Origin: Kuschelorhynchus macadamiae
Taxonomy: Eukaryota; Arthropoda; Insecta; Coleoptera; Curculionidae
NCBI GenBank assembly: GCA_030620095.1
Contig: JAUTXW010004486.1
Span: 325,001 to 389,000 of the forward strand
Length of the DNA: 64,000 nt
Direction of reading: 5' to 3'
The notes below the pieces were generated by a model. That model was given only the letters and a program-made list of their open reading frames with translations. It was not told the DNA's origin and made no database searches. The translations under genes were made by a program, and so were the position numbers. Below, piece by piece: positions 22,382 through 34,560 of the stretch (position 1 is its first letter; every line of letters begins with the position of its first letter).

Positions 22382-22517
<136 letters not shown>

Positions 22518-22611
22518 TATACAGACTATATTCAAATTAAGTTTTCTTTCATTCTCTTATTACATGGAAAGATACTTAACAAGGGTAGTTCTGGGCAAAT
22601 CTATTTTTTTT

Positions 22612-22870
22612 TTAAATATTTTATTTGGCCGCCATTTTGTTCTGCTATACTGGATTTTTACCAAAATGTTAGGATTTCATTTCCATATAACGCTTAATTT
22701 TTTGGTCAAATTTGAAGTAAATCGGGTATGTAGCTTTTGAGCTTTACCGTGCAGAAACACATGACAAACGGTCTGACCGACGGAAATGGGTGACCATGCT
22801 TTTAGGGATCTAGGAATCCTTAAACGCAAAGATCTGCAAAAATCTCTCTCTTTCGAGAAAAGTAAAAAGT
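22612..22870 (+). repeat. Repeat family alpha, short copy
   Basis: GGCCGCCATTTTGTTCTGC at ~22629, then the GGTCTGACCGACGG block and GATCTAGGAATCCTTAAACG near 22805, ending CTTTCGAGAAAAGTAAAA. Right-hand part of alpha only. Confidence 0.7.
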
Positions 22871-24547
22871 AGTGTCGAAAATAGGGCTATTCCGGTACTA
22901 CTTGCATATCGAAATATATGGTTGCAAAATATCGAATCGAGAAAATTTGCTGGTGAATCACATTGCCAGATAACGTTCCAGAAAAAAATTCCAGGCCTTA
23001 AATAATTGATTCTGTGATAAAGCAAAAGTTAATTGAAAGGTAGAAGACGCAAAACTACTACCAGGTCGGTTTCCATTCACTTAGAATAGTGGAAAACATT
23101 TTAGTTCTTATTATGACTATTCTGGATAAAGAGGTAAGGAAATAGAGCCTCATTAACGAAATAGTGATTCCTATTTGACGATGGCGGCAGAGCACGGCAC
23201 AGAGGGAACGATATTACGGTAGTGGTTTAGACACTTGCCAATTTGCACTGTAATTCATACATTACTTCTCCTAAACGGAATCCGTGTTTTACTTACTAGT
23301 CTCATCAAACCATCATTTAAGCTTCTATTTTTTCCATAGTTCAACATTAGCGTTTGGTGCATTAAAAGCACAGTGCCGTATGAATGCCGTGGACATTCAT
23401 ACCGGTCCCTCACACCTAGAAACGAGCAGAAATACATACTTTAACAAACTCTTTTAAAATCTTCATCACAAATTTCCATTTTCATTTCAAATTCATTTTC
23501 TTGATAGAAAGCAATTAAACTTGCTCAGTTCAATACCACGAAGTTACATATTCATTATTTTTCAAATTATTTTTTTAAAACATACTCTCTTTCGTGTTAC
23601 CTATTGCAGCTACAACTACTTTCTTGGCTTAACGAAACCACGTACTTTGCACTTAAAGTTTCGACCTTTCGCATGTTAAATAATTTAAATTAAATTTTAC
23701 CAGTCTCAGTCTGCTTTACTCTACTTTAAGAGCAGCAATATTGTAAGATCAGATATACCATCCCAACTTTACAATTTACAACTGAATATCAACACGGTCA
23801 TGGAAATTGCAGCCGGTAAATTCCCGAATAAATAAGTTAGCGAGTAAGGAATTAGTTAACGAGATTTTGGTCCTCAAATTAATGGAACAAATAGATTTTC
23901 CGTGTAAATTCTCCACTAAATGGAGCTGCAAAAGGGCTATGTATATCTTTAATTGTACGCCGGAATTAAACGAACGATTAAATAAGCACCAGCTTAAATT
24001 TTCCACGTCAATTCGTGTATTTTTCGGGGTCGGTCTTGTTAGGGGTGATTGGGGATTTATTGCCTTCTAATTTGTATCGGGTAATATCCTTGATGTACAG
24101 AGTCGAATCTATTTAGTATACTTATCTCGGGACTTAATGGTTGTACCGATAAATTGAAAGCACAGCTATTTAACTCAAAATATTAAATTTGTCTAGGGGT
24201 TATGCTTCTCTACAAAGATTACATATAAAATTATTCCACTTTATAATTTCCGGTTGGTTTCAATTTTTACGTACATGTTTACAGTTAAAATAGAAACCTA
24301 TAATAAACACCAAACATAAGAAAATTAAAATAATTTTGAAAATTCAAGAAACATAATAGTAGTGGAATTTATTCGGCCAATATTTGTCTGAAATCCATAG
24401 CTAGGCATTGAGTAAAAATTAGTTTGTTGCCTTTTAAAATACAAAGTTTTGAAATGCCCACTTTATTTATCATTCAAGGTTACCCGATGTTTGAATATAG
24501 ATACGTATATTTTAACTAAGAAATCATGGTTCTTGGGATTAGACCGT
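22871..24547. other. No gene recognised
   Basis: 1.7 kb with slightly more balanced composition than the surroundings. Frames at 23.8-24.07 kb (both strands) show no motif I can name. It could hold host DNA but nothing supports a gene. Confidence 0.3.
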
Positions 24548-24675
24548 GTCAAATTCGAATTGCTACTCGACGTTTTGCCTTCGATTACACAAGGCATCTT
24601 CAGGGATCTTTACTTCACAAGATCTGAACACTGAATGAGATCGAAGAGATTCAGGCGGGCTTGTGCTCGCCGAAC
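24548..24675 (-). other. Hairpin plus AAACGTC motif, retroelement-like
   Basis: On the minus strand the sequence reads CTGAAGATGCCTTGTG, then TAATCGAAGGCAAAACGTCG. It forms a 6-bp stem (TGCCTT/AAGGCA) followed directly by AAACGTC. A second GC-rich hairpin (GGCGGGCTTGTGCTCGCC) lies at ~24653-24671. A similar stem followed by GAAACGTC occurs at 63085-63113. Such motifs are very common near insect retroelement ends. A hammerhead-like reading (CUGANGA, stem, GAAA) is possible but the G of GAAA is missing and no stem I partner is found. Confidence 0.35.
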
Positions 24676-24870
24676 CGTGACCCTATGTTAAGATCTATTT
24701 TCTGTCAGACCGTAAGCCGTATCTCTATTGACATTTTTTGTATGTTTAAATATTTCATTCTCTAATTTTTCGTTCACAAAATCCTGGAATCGATGCTAGA
24801 ACCTCGGTTTCCTTTACATTCATAATATGGCCAGTGTAATGCTGGGGTTCAGCTACAGCTACTACTATGC

Positions 24871-26083
24871 ATCATGGGAAAAATTTTTGAATCCATAGTA
24901 ACTGATGAGCTTTTTCATGGATATAGGAATTATATAGCCTCAGAACAACATGGTTTCTATAAAAACCGGTCTACAGTGACAAATCTTGCTATCTACCAAG
25001 ACTACCTGGTAAGTAATATGGAAGAAGAAAGCCAAGTAGACACCATATACATTGATTTAGTCAAGGCTTTCGACAGCGTTTGTCATAAATTGTTACTATA
25101 TAAACTTAAATGTCTCGGAGTTTCTGGATTTTATTTGTCATGGACAGCTTTATATCTGACTTCATGCAGTCAAAGTGTAAAACTTTGTGATGTTACGTCT
25201 GAAAACTCTTTAGCCACATCTTTAGTACCTCAAGGGTCTCACTTAGAGATCATTTTGTGTTTACTATTTGCTAATGATGTTGGGTGGGTTTCTGTTATTA
25301 GAGATTCAAATGATTGCCAACCGATTCAAAATGATATAAATATGCTAGTTAGACGGTGTGATACTAACTTTTTAAACCTTAATATAAAGAAATGCAGAGG
25401 CATGAGGTTTTATAGAATACAAACCCCTGTGATATATAACTATCAAATATGTGATCAAATTTTAGATTCTGTGTTAAGTTTTAATGATTTGGGTATACTT
25501 TTCGACAGAGTATTAAGTTTTAATGAAGATATAGATAAATAAGTTCTTAAAGGTTTGTTGGATGTTGGATTTTATTAAAAGAAACTACAAGCACATTATC
25601 GATACTAAAGCAATAGGATGCTTATATACTTCACTGGTTCGAAGCATACTAGACTATGGATCAATCATCTGGGCACCCTTATACCAACGCCACATAAATA
25701 GACTCGAAAGAGTACAAAGTTTGTAAACTCCATTCTATTTAAACATCACTTTCAGTACTCTAATATACCTCATGATGTGCGATTAATGCTTGCTGGATAC
25801 CCAAGTTTAGAGAATAGAAGAAAGAGAAGCTATGTTATATTTTTGTACAAATTAATAAATAGCCGTATGGACTGCAATGTTCTTCTATCTCAACATAATT
25901 TTAGAATCCCTGGAAGACATACTCGCCAGAGGACACTTTTTGCTGTTCAACCTCACATGACAAATTATGGTTTCAAGGCCATCATCGACAGAATGACATC
26001 TGTTTATAACGAACATTTTTTAGATATAGATATACTAAACATAAGTCTTAAATCCCTTAAACAAAAAATCTTATTTATATGAT
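24871..26083 (+). pseudogene. Jockey-like non-LTR retrotransposon, RT to C-terminus
   Basis: The 3' part of a non-LTR element. The frame 24874-25542 starts inside RT with MGKIFESIV and HGFYKNRSTVTNL. It continues with IYIDLVKAFDSV, the first palm motif with its aspartate, and VPQGSHLEIILCLLFANDV. The usual FADD box after this is not recognisable, because the copy has an internal deletion there. A shift at ~25542 leads into SIIWAPLYQRHI, then a frame from 25777 (LAGYPSLENRRKRS, the characteristic tail of Jockey/CR1-type ORF2) that runs to a stop at 26082. The 5' two thirds, including the endonuclease, are missing, as expected of 5' truncation. Confidence 0.75.
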
Positions 26084-26172
26084 TATAATTTTTTGTATAT
26101 TCAATTTAAGTGTGCTATTTGAAATATTTTATTTTGTAATGTACACATGCTGAATAAATAAATAAATAAATG
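26084..26172 (+). repeat. 3' UTR and (AAAT)n tail of the non-LTR element
   Basis: A short 3' UTR with AATAAA ends in about five AAAT repeats at 26152-26171. A tail of short tandem repeats instead of poly(A) fits CR1/Jockey-group elements. Confidence 0.65.
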
Positions 26173-29100
26173 AAGTTTTTCGGGCAGCGAAATTCTTACT
26201 TACATAAGCACATAACATTTTTCTGAAGAGGACTCTATTGCATCAAATATATTTCCTATTTTTTGTGGCTATCGCCAACAGAGGTTTTTGTCACTATCGC
26301 CTACAGATACTATAAGAAACTGTCACTATGTTTGAATATACTAATCAGTCCTGTCGGCGAAAGATAAGAAACATTTCACTTCACAGGAACCAATAAATCC
26401 AAATATGATTATCATCTGCGCTATCGTTTTTACCCTTTTTCCTGAATTTGTCCAAATACTATTCGAACTTGTTACCTTTAACTAATTAACATTTAAAACA
26501 GGAATTCTTAGTCTACTAAAGTTCATGAGGCTGACATATTAACTCAAAAATGCACAAAAATACTCGGTTTTGTATTACTTTGCTTGTGAGATTTTAAAGT
26601 GCGGATCACCAATCATATCTGACGTCTAGGAATCTTTTAAGAAGATAAGTTTGCTATTTGGAAATAAAAGCTGGCTTAAAACCTTTAGTGTATGACTTTC
26701 ATTAATTAACTGAAAGCCAATTTAGAGCTAACCCCATCGATCATAAACCTAAAAGTGTACTACCTAACCGAAGCAGATTTTCCTAACATCGGTAAGCTTA
26801 AGGGACATTAAAGGCGCTCGTTATAAATAACGGTTTCAGTTTCGTTTTATGGCAGCAAAACAACCAAATTGCCTGTCAAGTAGAGCGGAAAAGAAGACAC
26901 GTCGGCTGATGCTAAAAAGATAATTTTAGAGTCTTGCAGCGGGAGCAGTGTCGATTAAATTAGGGTTAATGCAAAAAAGAATTTAAATTTCTTTTTGCAA
27001 AATTTGATGAGGGGACAAGTAATGTTATTGTAAGAAAAGTTTTATAGGAGTGTTAGTTGAAAAAGGTTTAAAGCAAAAAGTGGTTTTATACAAATTATGA
27101 TAGCAATTTTGATTACCATACAGTTGCTTAGTTTATTTTGGTCAGCTTCCAAGAATTTTAACGCGCGAGTATTTTATTTCCATAAATCCGCGAACGCCTT
27201 CCTCAAGTTATTTCCAATTCGGCTGGTTTCAATTAAAGCCATTTGCTTAGTTATATAATCCAAGAAAAAAGCCTCCAAAATTTTCTTAACATTGCATTTG
27301 GAAGAATAAGATTAAAGACTTAATTTATTGGATCTAGAGAAATCGTAGAATCAAGATCAAAACATGTGAGTTCGGATAGGCTGATGAAATATAATGGCTT
27401 TTTCAATATAGCCTTTGAAAATTGGTGAAAAATACTTGAGAGTTTGAGAATCATTAAAAGAGCAATATTCATTTAAAGTAATCGGGATTTAGTTAATGGT
27501 AAGATAGTCAATTAATTTTATTTTTAAACCTTGTGTCTACTTTATTTAAATTTCCAAAAACACATTCTTTTATTTTAAAAAATTTAAAGTACGTCATTAA
27601 AGATTATCATTTTTTTGGCGTTGTATATAAAGTTTCTTAAAAATACTAATTAGTCTCGTAGTTCTGTAATTAACATCAGTCACGGTTAACTGTTGAAATA
27701 ATTAGCATCATCCCAAACGTTTATTTGTAGTAATTCTTGTCAATTGTAGTATATTAGCAATACCTGCTAGTAAAATGTCCTTGTTAGATGTTTCGAGAAA
27801 CCAGACCGACATGCGACCTTCGATACCTATTGAATAACTTGCAAAAAAGCAAAAATATAGAAGTAAACCAGTTTGCTTGAAATACAAATACTAAGAAAGT
27901 TGAATTAGAGGAATATAAAATATAGAAATTCGACAGGACCTACCTTCATAATTCTCAGTACATTATCCTGACTAATATTTCATTTTTGAATCGTTTCCAA
28001 GATTTTAAACACATATTGTGTAACAATTTGTTTTCGAAATAGCAACATTAAAAATTGACAAGTTTAGGTTTTAAGATGCTGCACTATGGTATAAGTACAC
28101 AATTTTTGGCCGATTTTTAAAACTATATTTATAATTTATTTCATTAATTTTGAAAAAATAACACATTAGTGACAAAATGACATTAAAACAAATAAAATAA
28201 TAATCAAAACTAAAATATAATATTGATCAGAGAACAGTTCCTTTAAAATATTTCAAGTCGCTCTGTATTCATTATTGTCACTATCTGAATCGCTTGATAG
28301 TCGGTCACTTGTGAATGTTGATGTTGATAAAAAAAATTTCAAGGGTATCTTCCCGGTTAAACCTACCAAGTATAATGCCCAAATCTGTCTATCTTTAGTT
28401 ATTTTCATTTTATATTCCCGCCATACACCAAAGAGCTCCCTATATTGAAACATATATTGTTCTAAAATGTTATATATATATATTATAATTCACAATCAAC
28501 TATAGCTTGATGTTCTTTGCCAAATTGCAAAAATAACACTACACTGTAATACTGTCACATATTTATTTTGGTGTATTTACGATATGTCGCTGTTTAAATT
28601 TAGTCAAATTTAGAGTTGCTTTTAAAAAGGTTTCTCACGAAAATTTACTGGCTTGTACACCAATGTGTGCTGTAAAAAGAAATCCAAACGACTCATATTG
28701 GGGCATGCCAAATTGCACAGTTCTATGTTAGTTTTTATGATCTTCATGATGATATAAACTTTTGTTATTTATTTTCAAAAAAGGGGAAAAACCGTGGGAA
28801 AAAAAGGAAGGTCAGGTTAAAATGGAGATTGACACCATTAAAAAAGTCCTCTTTGTATGAGTGAAACTGTTAAGCTTTTACAAAATTAAAAACTGTAAAT
28901 ATTTAAACATTGATATCTACCTCAAAAATATTTGTACAAAAATATAACGCAGTTCTAGAATAAAAATTAAAAAGTAAATGTTATGTTTTAACTGTTAGTA
29001 AATTCGTCACAAAAAAGACTTTTAAAGTTTGAGGATTTCGGATATTTATTATTGATATTAGGTTCCAGACATTTCGGATATTTTGCACGGTATTAACTGT

Positions 29101-29544
29101 CTAGTTAAAAACTTGAGAAAAACAGCGGTACGTTTTTTTCTTCCGCACACAACGATGTGTTGTCAGGGTATTATAAAATAAAATTGAGAAATAGAATGGC
29201 TTTAGAAAATATAATTCCAACAGTTTAACCCCAATGAAGAACAAAAGCTACACAGTTAACAAAATACACTATTAAAAAGGAACGTAGGTGCACAACGGTA
29301 TAGTGTTTAACGTGCAAAATGAATTAACGAATACCGAATAACACAGTGGAAAATAATCGTGTGTGAGACCTACTATTGTTTAATAGCTGACAGTATTTAG
29401 TTTGAAAAAAAAAGTAAATAAACTTAAAAAAGTCGTTTGCCCGAACGGGGTTTCGAATACTTATGCGCCGCATTTAAAGCTTTTCTTAAAAAAACTACCC
29501 GAATAAATGGATCGGACGAAATGGGCTTATTCCACTGGCATAGC
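26173..29544. other. 3.4 kb without recognisable features
   Basis: AT-rich sequence with no family motif. The minus-strand frame 28253-28453 ends in a Ser/Asp-rich tail (SSDSDSDNNEYRAT) and is not recognisable. The segment 26760-26960 is less AT-rich but has no frame. This is the longest stretch of the window with no repeat similarity to the rest. If unique host DNA exists here, this is a candidate. Confidence 0.35.
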
Positions 29545-29640
29545 GTTAGCGTAGTTTCTATACTAAAATCTATATAGGAAAAACTGGATGGTTTGTGTCT
29601 ACTAGACTTAAGGAGCATGGAAGATGTATAAGTAAAAAAT
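29545..29640 (+). pseudogene. Penelope-like GIY-YIG endonuclease fragment
   Basis: A 32-codon stretch reads FYTKIYIGKTGWFVSTRLKE followed by HGRCISKK. The pattern Y-IG-T-G-R-x(n)-R-x2-EH is the core of the GIY-YIG nuclease of Penelope-like elements. The sequence differs clearly from copy C (YVGQTNKRTSARVEEH), so it derives from another subfamily. It is cut off by the alpha repeat at ~29640. Confidence 0.5.
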
Positions 29641-30644
29641 TGTAAATTCCCTTTACCCGGAACTACCCTCGTTATGAATCTTTCCATTTATTAGGAATAG
29701 TATCATCATCATCATCAACAGCCTTTTTTCATCCACTGCTGGATATCGGCCTACCTCTCGCATATACCTATGCTGTGTGTCTTAGCTGTAATTTACACAG
29801 GTATACGGGACCTACAGTTTATCGTCGAATCCGAACGGCGCTATTTGAGAGGTGATTTTAGCGTATTACTGATGGAGCGCGCAACCACCAACCCATCAGA
29901 AGACGAGCGCATTATGTATTCTTAACAAAGTCTGCCTCAGCTCGAAATCGAGCCAGGGACCTTGGGCGCCGAACCGCAAACACACAGCCATCCGCGCCAC
30001 GCTCGCCTTTAGGAATAGTATAGTTTAACTTAATTTAGTTTCGCACATAGTTATTTACTTGATGTTTTCTCAAACGTTTTTATGGGCGCTATTTTACCAG
30101 TTTCTACACTTAACTTTTGGGCATGATTTAAAATAATCATGTGTGTCATGTTGAATTTGTACCAGTTACCCTTTATCACATACACTTCAAGATTTGAAGT
30201 CAACTGAATAAGATTTTTTTACGTTAATTTTTTTAAAACATTTTGTTTGGTCGCCATTTCGTCTCGCTGTCTTCGATTCGTCCAACAACCTTATCAGTAT
30301 GTCACTTTTAATATTTGCCCAAAATTTAAAAAGTAGTTTTTCAGGCAGATAAAATAATTTATTAGGCCGTCCTTCTATTTTGCTGTCTTGAATTCCTACC
30401 AATATATTAAAGGTTGATTCCCATGTTTTAGTAATACTTTTTAACTTAATTTTTGATCAAAATTTCAAGTTAACTAGTTAAGTAGTTTTTATCTACACCC
30501 CTAACAGACTGACCGACAAACAGAACGAACGATAGAATTGAGAAATCATATTTTCCGATATCTAGGGACCCTGAAACGTAAAGATCTGAAAAATATTCGG
30601 AGGGTGATATTACGATTACAATATTTAAAAAAAAATTACTAGGG
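29641..30644 (+). repeat. Repeat family alpha, copy interrupted by a SINE
   Basis: The left end (TTTACCCGGAACTACCCTCG) lies at ~29652. After the SINE, alpha continues with TTGGTCGCCATTTCGTCTCG at ~30249, TCTAGGGACCCTGAAACGTA at ~30561 and GATTACAATATTT at ~30614. One alpha element of ~700 bp plus a 305-bp insertion. Confidence 0.7.
29704..30008 (-). mobile_element. tRNA-derived SINE with (GAT)n tail
   Basis: Bounded by a 13-bp direct repeat TTAGGAATAGTAT (29691-29703 and 30009-30021), which is a target-site duplication. Read on the minus strand it starts GGCGAGCGTGGCGCGGATGG, an A-box-like tRNA head. A CTCGATTTCGAGC B-box-like segment follows ~60 bp later. It ends GGCTGTTGATGATGATGATG. A tail of GATGAT repeats is shared with RTE-type LINEs, which probably mobilise it. 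Being GC-richer than its surroundings and complete with both duplications, it looks intact. It splits a copy of repeat alpha and is therefore younger than that copy. Confidence 0.85.
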
Positions 30645-30727
30645 ACAAAGTAAATGAAAAACACTTGCGTAAAATTTTCAGTTAATTTAAGTGAAAATTT
30701 TACGCAAGTGTTTTTCGTTTACTTTGT
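30645..30727. repeat. Near-perfect hairpin, 36-bp arms
   Basis: Arms 30645-30680 and 30692-30727 are complementary with a single mismatch (core CACTTGCGTAAAATTTTCA), around an 11-bp loop. It sits between the end of one alpha copy and the start of the next. It could be the fused termini of two elements or a short foldback. Transcripts would form a very stable stem. Confidence 0.9.
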
Positions 30728-30787
30728 TAATATGAATTTCCATCAAGTAACGGCTAGTTCTGTTCAACATAAATTACTAGGGAACTA

Positions 30788-31075
30788 AAAATCGGTAAAT
30801 TGGCATTTACCAGACACGTTCGTGGTTACGAATCTTTCCACATATATAGCACAATTTATATAACCATATATTCTTTGGTGATAAATTAAAACAGTATATA
30901 AATAGCAACTATTTATATGAACTATTAAAAAAAATTCTCCATAAAAAAAGGTTTTTATTCTAAAAAATGGAATCTTATCAGTTTTTTTAAACATTTTATT
31001 ACCACTTTATTAAAATAAATACAATAAACAAATTTTCAGATCAACTTTATCTCTACCTCGCAAAATAAGGGTACT
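30788..31075 (+). repeat. Repeat family alpha, left-end fragment
   Basis: Starts AAAATCGGTAAATTGGCATT, then GAATCTTTCCACA, matching the left end of the other alpha copies. The interior is too diverged to follow; the GCCATTTT cores are absent. Confidence 0.45.
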
Positions 31076-31194
31076 TTACTCTTCACCGAGTAATACTTTC
31101 TCGTAGCTCGTTGCTGGCCGGGACGTCACGTCACAGCTAAAATTTGATAAATGGGTATTCCTAAATTTTGTGAAGAATACAAATTTATATATCG

Positions 31195-32830
31195 TACCAA
31201 TTATACTTAAACAAGCGAAAATATAGACATCACAATTCTTTCTGCTGATAAAGGAAATGCAACCGTAGATATGAATATCAAAAATTATATCCAAAAAATG
31301 CAGGATATCCTACATGACAATTTTTGTAAGCCTGTTCCAAGGGACTCGACTACGTACCTAAAATAAACAACTAACAATACAAGAAAAAGTTCACCAAAAA
31401 TTCTCAAAATACAACAAAAAATCATATCACGGGAAAAGTCGAGCAGATGTCCTAAACTTTATGGTTTGCCAAAAATGCACAAATTAGGGACACCCATCAG
31501 ACCTATTGTTAGTGACGTTAATGCGCCGCTGTAAAAACTGGGAAAATATGTTGCAGAAATTATGCAACCTATTGTCGGAAAAGCTTTATACGTTATCAAA
31601 TTATACGAGACATCGTTCTCGAAACAGACGATATCATAGAAAGCCTAGATGTCAAGTCGTTGTATATCCATCGATAGTATGCCCATTGGACAGGATTGCT
31701 ATAAACGAGGATTTTGCGGCACAATTAATAGAACTCTCGGAACATTGCTTTAAAAATACTTATTTTTCATTTAACGGGCAAACGTATAAACAAATAGATG
31801 CTGTTCCAATGGGGTTCTCACCAGTAGTCGGGAATTTATTTATGATATACTTCGAGAAAGAAGCTCTTGAGAAACAAGCTTGAAGCCCAAGTTATGGATA
31901 CGTGATGTGGATGACATATTTATTATAGGACAACGTAGTAAAAGTCAAAAAAATTTCCTGACTCACGTAAATTTAATGCATCCCAGAATACAATTTATTC
32001 TAGAACTAGAGGCAAACAACTTTTATTTTTAGATGTTTTGGTCACAAACTGCGTAATGGACATATCGAGCACAATGTGTACAGAAAACCAACACATACCG
32101 ACAGATATTTAAATGCAACTTCACCCCATCCAGATAAATTCAAGCTGTGGACAGTACCCTTATATCAAGATCAGTGAGACTAACTGAAACACAAACGAGA
32201 CAAAACGAATATCTAGTGTTTTCAAGAAACATGGCTACATAAATTGCACCATAAAGAACGCTATTAACGTACAGGTTTCCCGAACAATGATCACCAAAAA
32301 TTATGAACCGGGGGGCAACAAGTAGTCTTGCCATATGTAAAAGGCACAACAGCTAGAATTGGAAGAATTCTTAGAAAACGCAACATATAAACAATACATA
32401 ACTCACAAATAACCATCTACTTGGAAACCCAAAAGACAAAATCAAATTGAAAAACAACACAGTATATAGCATTCCGTGCCAGAACTGTGAAAAATTGTAC
32501 GTGGGGCAAACTAACAAGCGAACATCAGCAAGAGTTGAGGAGCATAAACTCATTATCACAAAAAAAACAATCTCAGCCCTATTTCTACATCATCAGGAAC
32601 CGAGCCACAAAATAAATTTTGAAGGTTGTAGGGAGATTCCCAATATAAAGCATTATAAGATCAGAATTATCCGAGAATCCATAGAAATTGAAAAACAAAG
32701 TGATCTGAAGAAAATGGGACGAAGCATTAAAATAGCAGCAGTAATGACTGCCTGTAATGAATGTTTTGACAATAATCGAAAAACCTAAAACCACAAGAAA
32801 TCATTCGAACATCCGATTTCTTCCCCACTT
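31195..32830 (+). pseudogene. Penelope-like retroelement, RT plus GIY-YIG (copy C)
   Basis: The best Penelope copy of the window. In order: NIDITILSADKGNATV, the conserved N-terminal box (31222); KLYGLPKMHKLGTPIRPIVS (31459); SEHCFKNTYFSFNGQTYKQ (from ~31738); AVPMGFSPVVGNLF (31800); a displaced VDD box at ~31905. The frame 32447-32788 holds the GIY-YIG nuclease: VYSIPCQNCEKLYVGQT, R, then VEEHKL. This domain has the C-x2-C pair typical of Penelope nucleases. At least five frameshifts or stops separate the modules, so no functional protein is made. Neither terminal repeat is clearly delimited. The same subfamily supplied copies A and B. Confidence 0.8.
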
Positions 32831-32854
32831 CGCGGACTTTTGCTCATTCTAATG

Positions 32855-33085
32855 TTCACAAACCTGCAAAAATTGACATACTTATCGGAGCTGAATTTCT
32901 TTTTGATTTGTTATAAAATTAGATCCCTTGGTACCAATCCTACAAAAATCACCTTTTAGTCGGTTTATTTCAGATTCTATAGCTCCAAAATTTAAAAATT
33001 ATTCACATTACTATATTTCCCATTATTTAGATATTCAAACGCAACTTCAAAAATGTATGGCAAGAAATTTCGTTAAATAAATCTT
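32855..33085 (+). pseudogene. BEL/Pao pol scrap (protease/RT junction)
   Basis: Reads KIDILIGAEFLFDLL, then LVPILQKSPFSRFI and ISHYLDIQTQLQK in neighbouring frames. The same succession (D-LIGAE-FFDLL...P-LQ-T-LGW) occurs in the large BEL element at 57.74-57.85 kb. It is the C-terminal end of the protease domain leading into RT. It has stops and a missing residue block, and ends at the CA/TA microsatellite. Confidence 0.55.
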
Positions 33086-33100
33086 GGTGTGGATATATGT

Positions 33101-33858
<758 letters not shown>

Positions 33859-33895
33859 AATTATAGACCCAGAGAAGTGCAAAATCAACTCGGTA

Positions 33896-34135
33896 TGTTA
33901 GGCTGGATGTGTCAGGCAACGTGGCAACAGTGCGCGATGCGAACGACGACAGCCGTGACAGTGAGAAAGTAGGAACGAAAAAACTGAAAATGAAATGGAC
34001 GTTAGACTGTTTTTTTATAAATAAAATTAACTATTGTTAGCTTTGTTAGCCTTAATAATAATAAAAGCAGTGCCAGTAAGTGATTGTTATTATTGTATGG
34101 GAGGCAGAAGGTGGTCCTTTGAGAAGGTAAAAACT
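33896..34135 (+). repeat. BEL/Pao 5' LTR
   Basis: Starts TGTTAGGCTGGATGTGTC and carries AATAAA at ~34018. It shares its whole length with 61233-61464. The shared part ends GAGAAGGTAAAAACT. The LTR proper may extend further, since no CA end or primer-binding site was identified. Confidence 0.8.
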
Positions 34136-34560
34136 ATTCCATTCGAGCCCGATGTGAATATGGCGGCGGTACTTGGAAACAGACCAGACGTCCAGACCGG
34201 TGAGATCGTTATTTATTATTAATTATTATTCCTGATGTCTCCTATATTTAACCTATCCAACATATTTAGACAAGCTTTTATTTTTTATCACAGTTATTTA
34301 TCGTATAAAATATTAATCGTTATCGAATCGTATGTATATTTATTTTTCATTTTTTAAAATAAAAATCGCCTAAAAGTTGCAAGCAGGTTATACAAAGCTG
34401 ATTATCGTGAATCGGAGGTAATCGTAATTAGCAAAAATTTAGTCAAAAGCATATACCAAATTTAATGCATCGTCAGCCAAAGAACAAAACAGTCGCAGTC
34501 GTATCGAACTAAAAAGCATATATTAATCATATTTATCGGAATTTAATCGTAAACATAATC

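Noticed and set aside
29421..29470. tRNA-like T-arm (GGGGTTTCGAATAC)
   Set aside because: No matching acceptor, D or anticodon arm.
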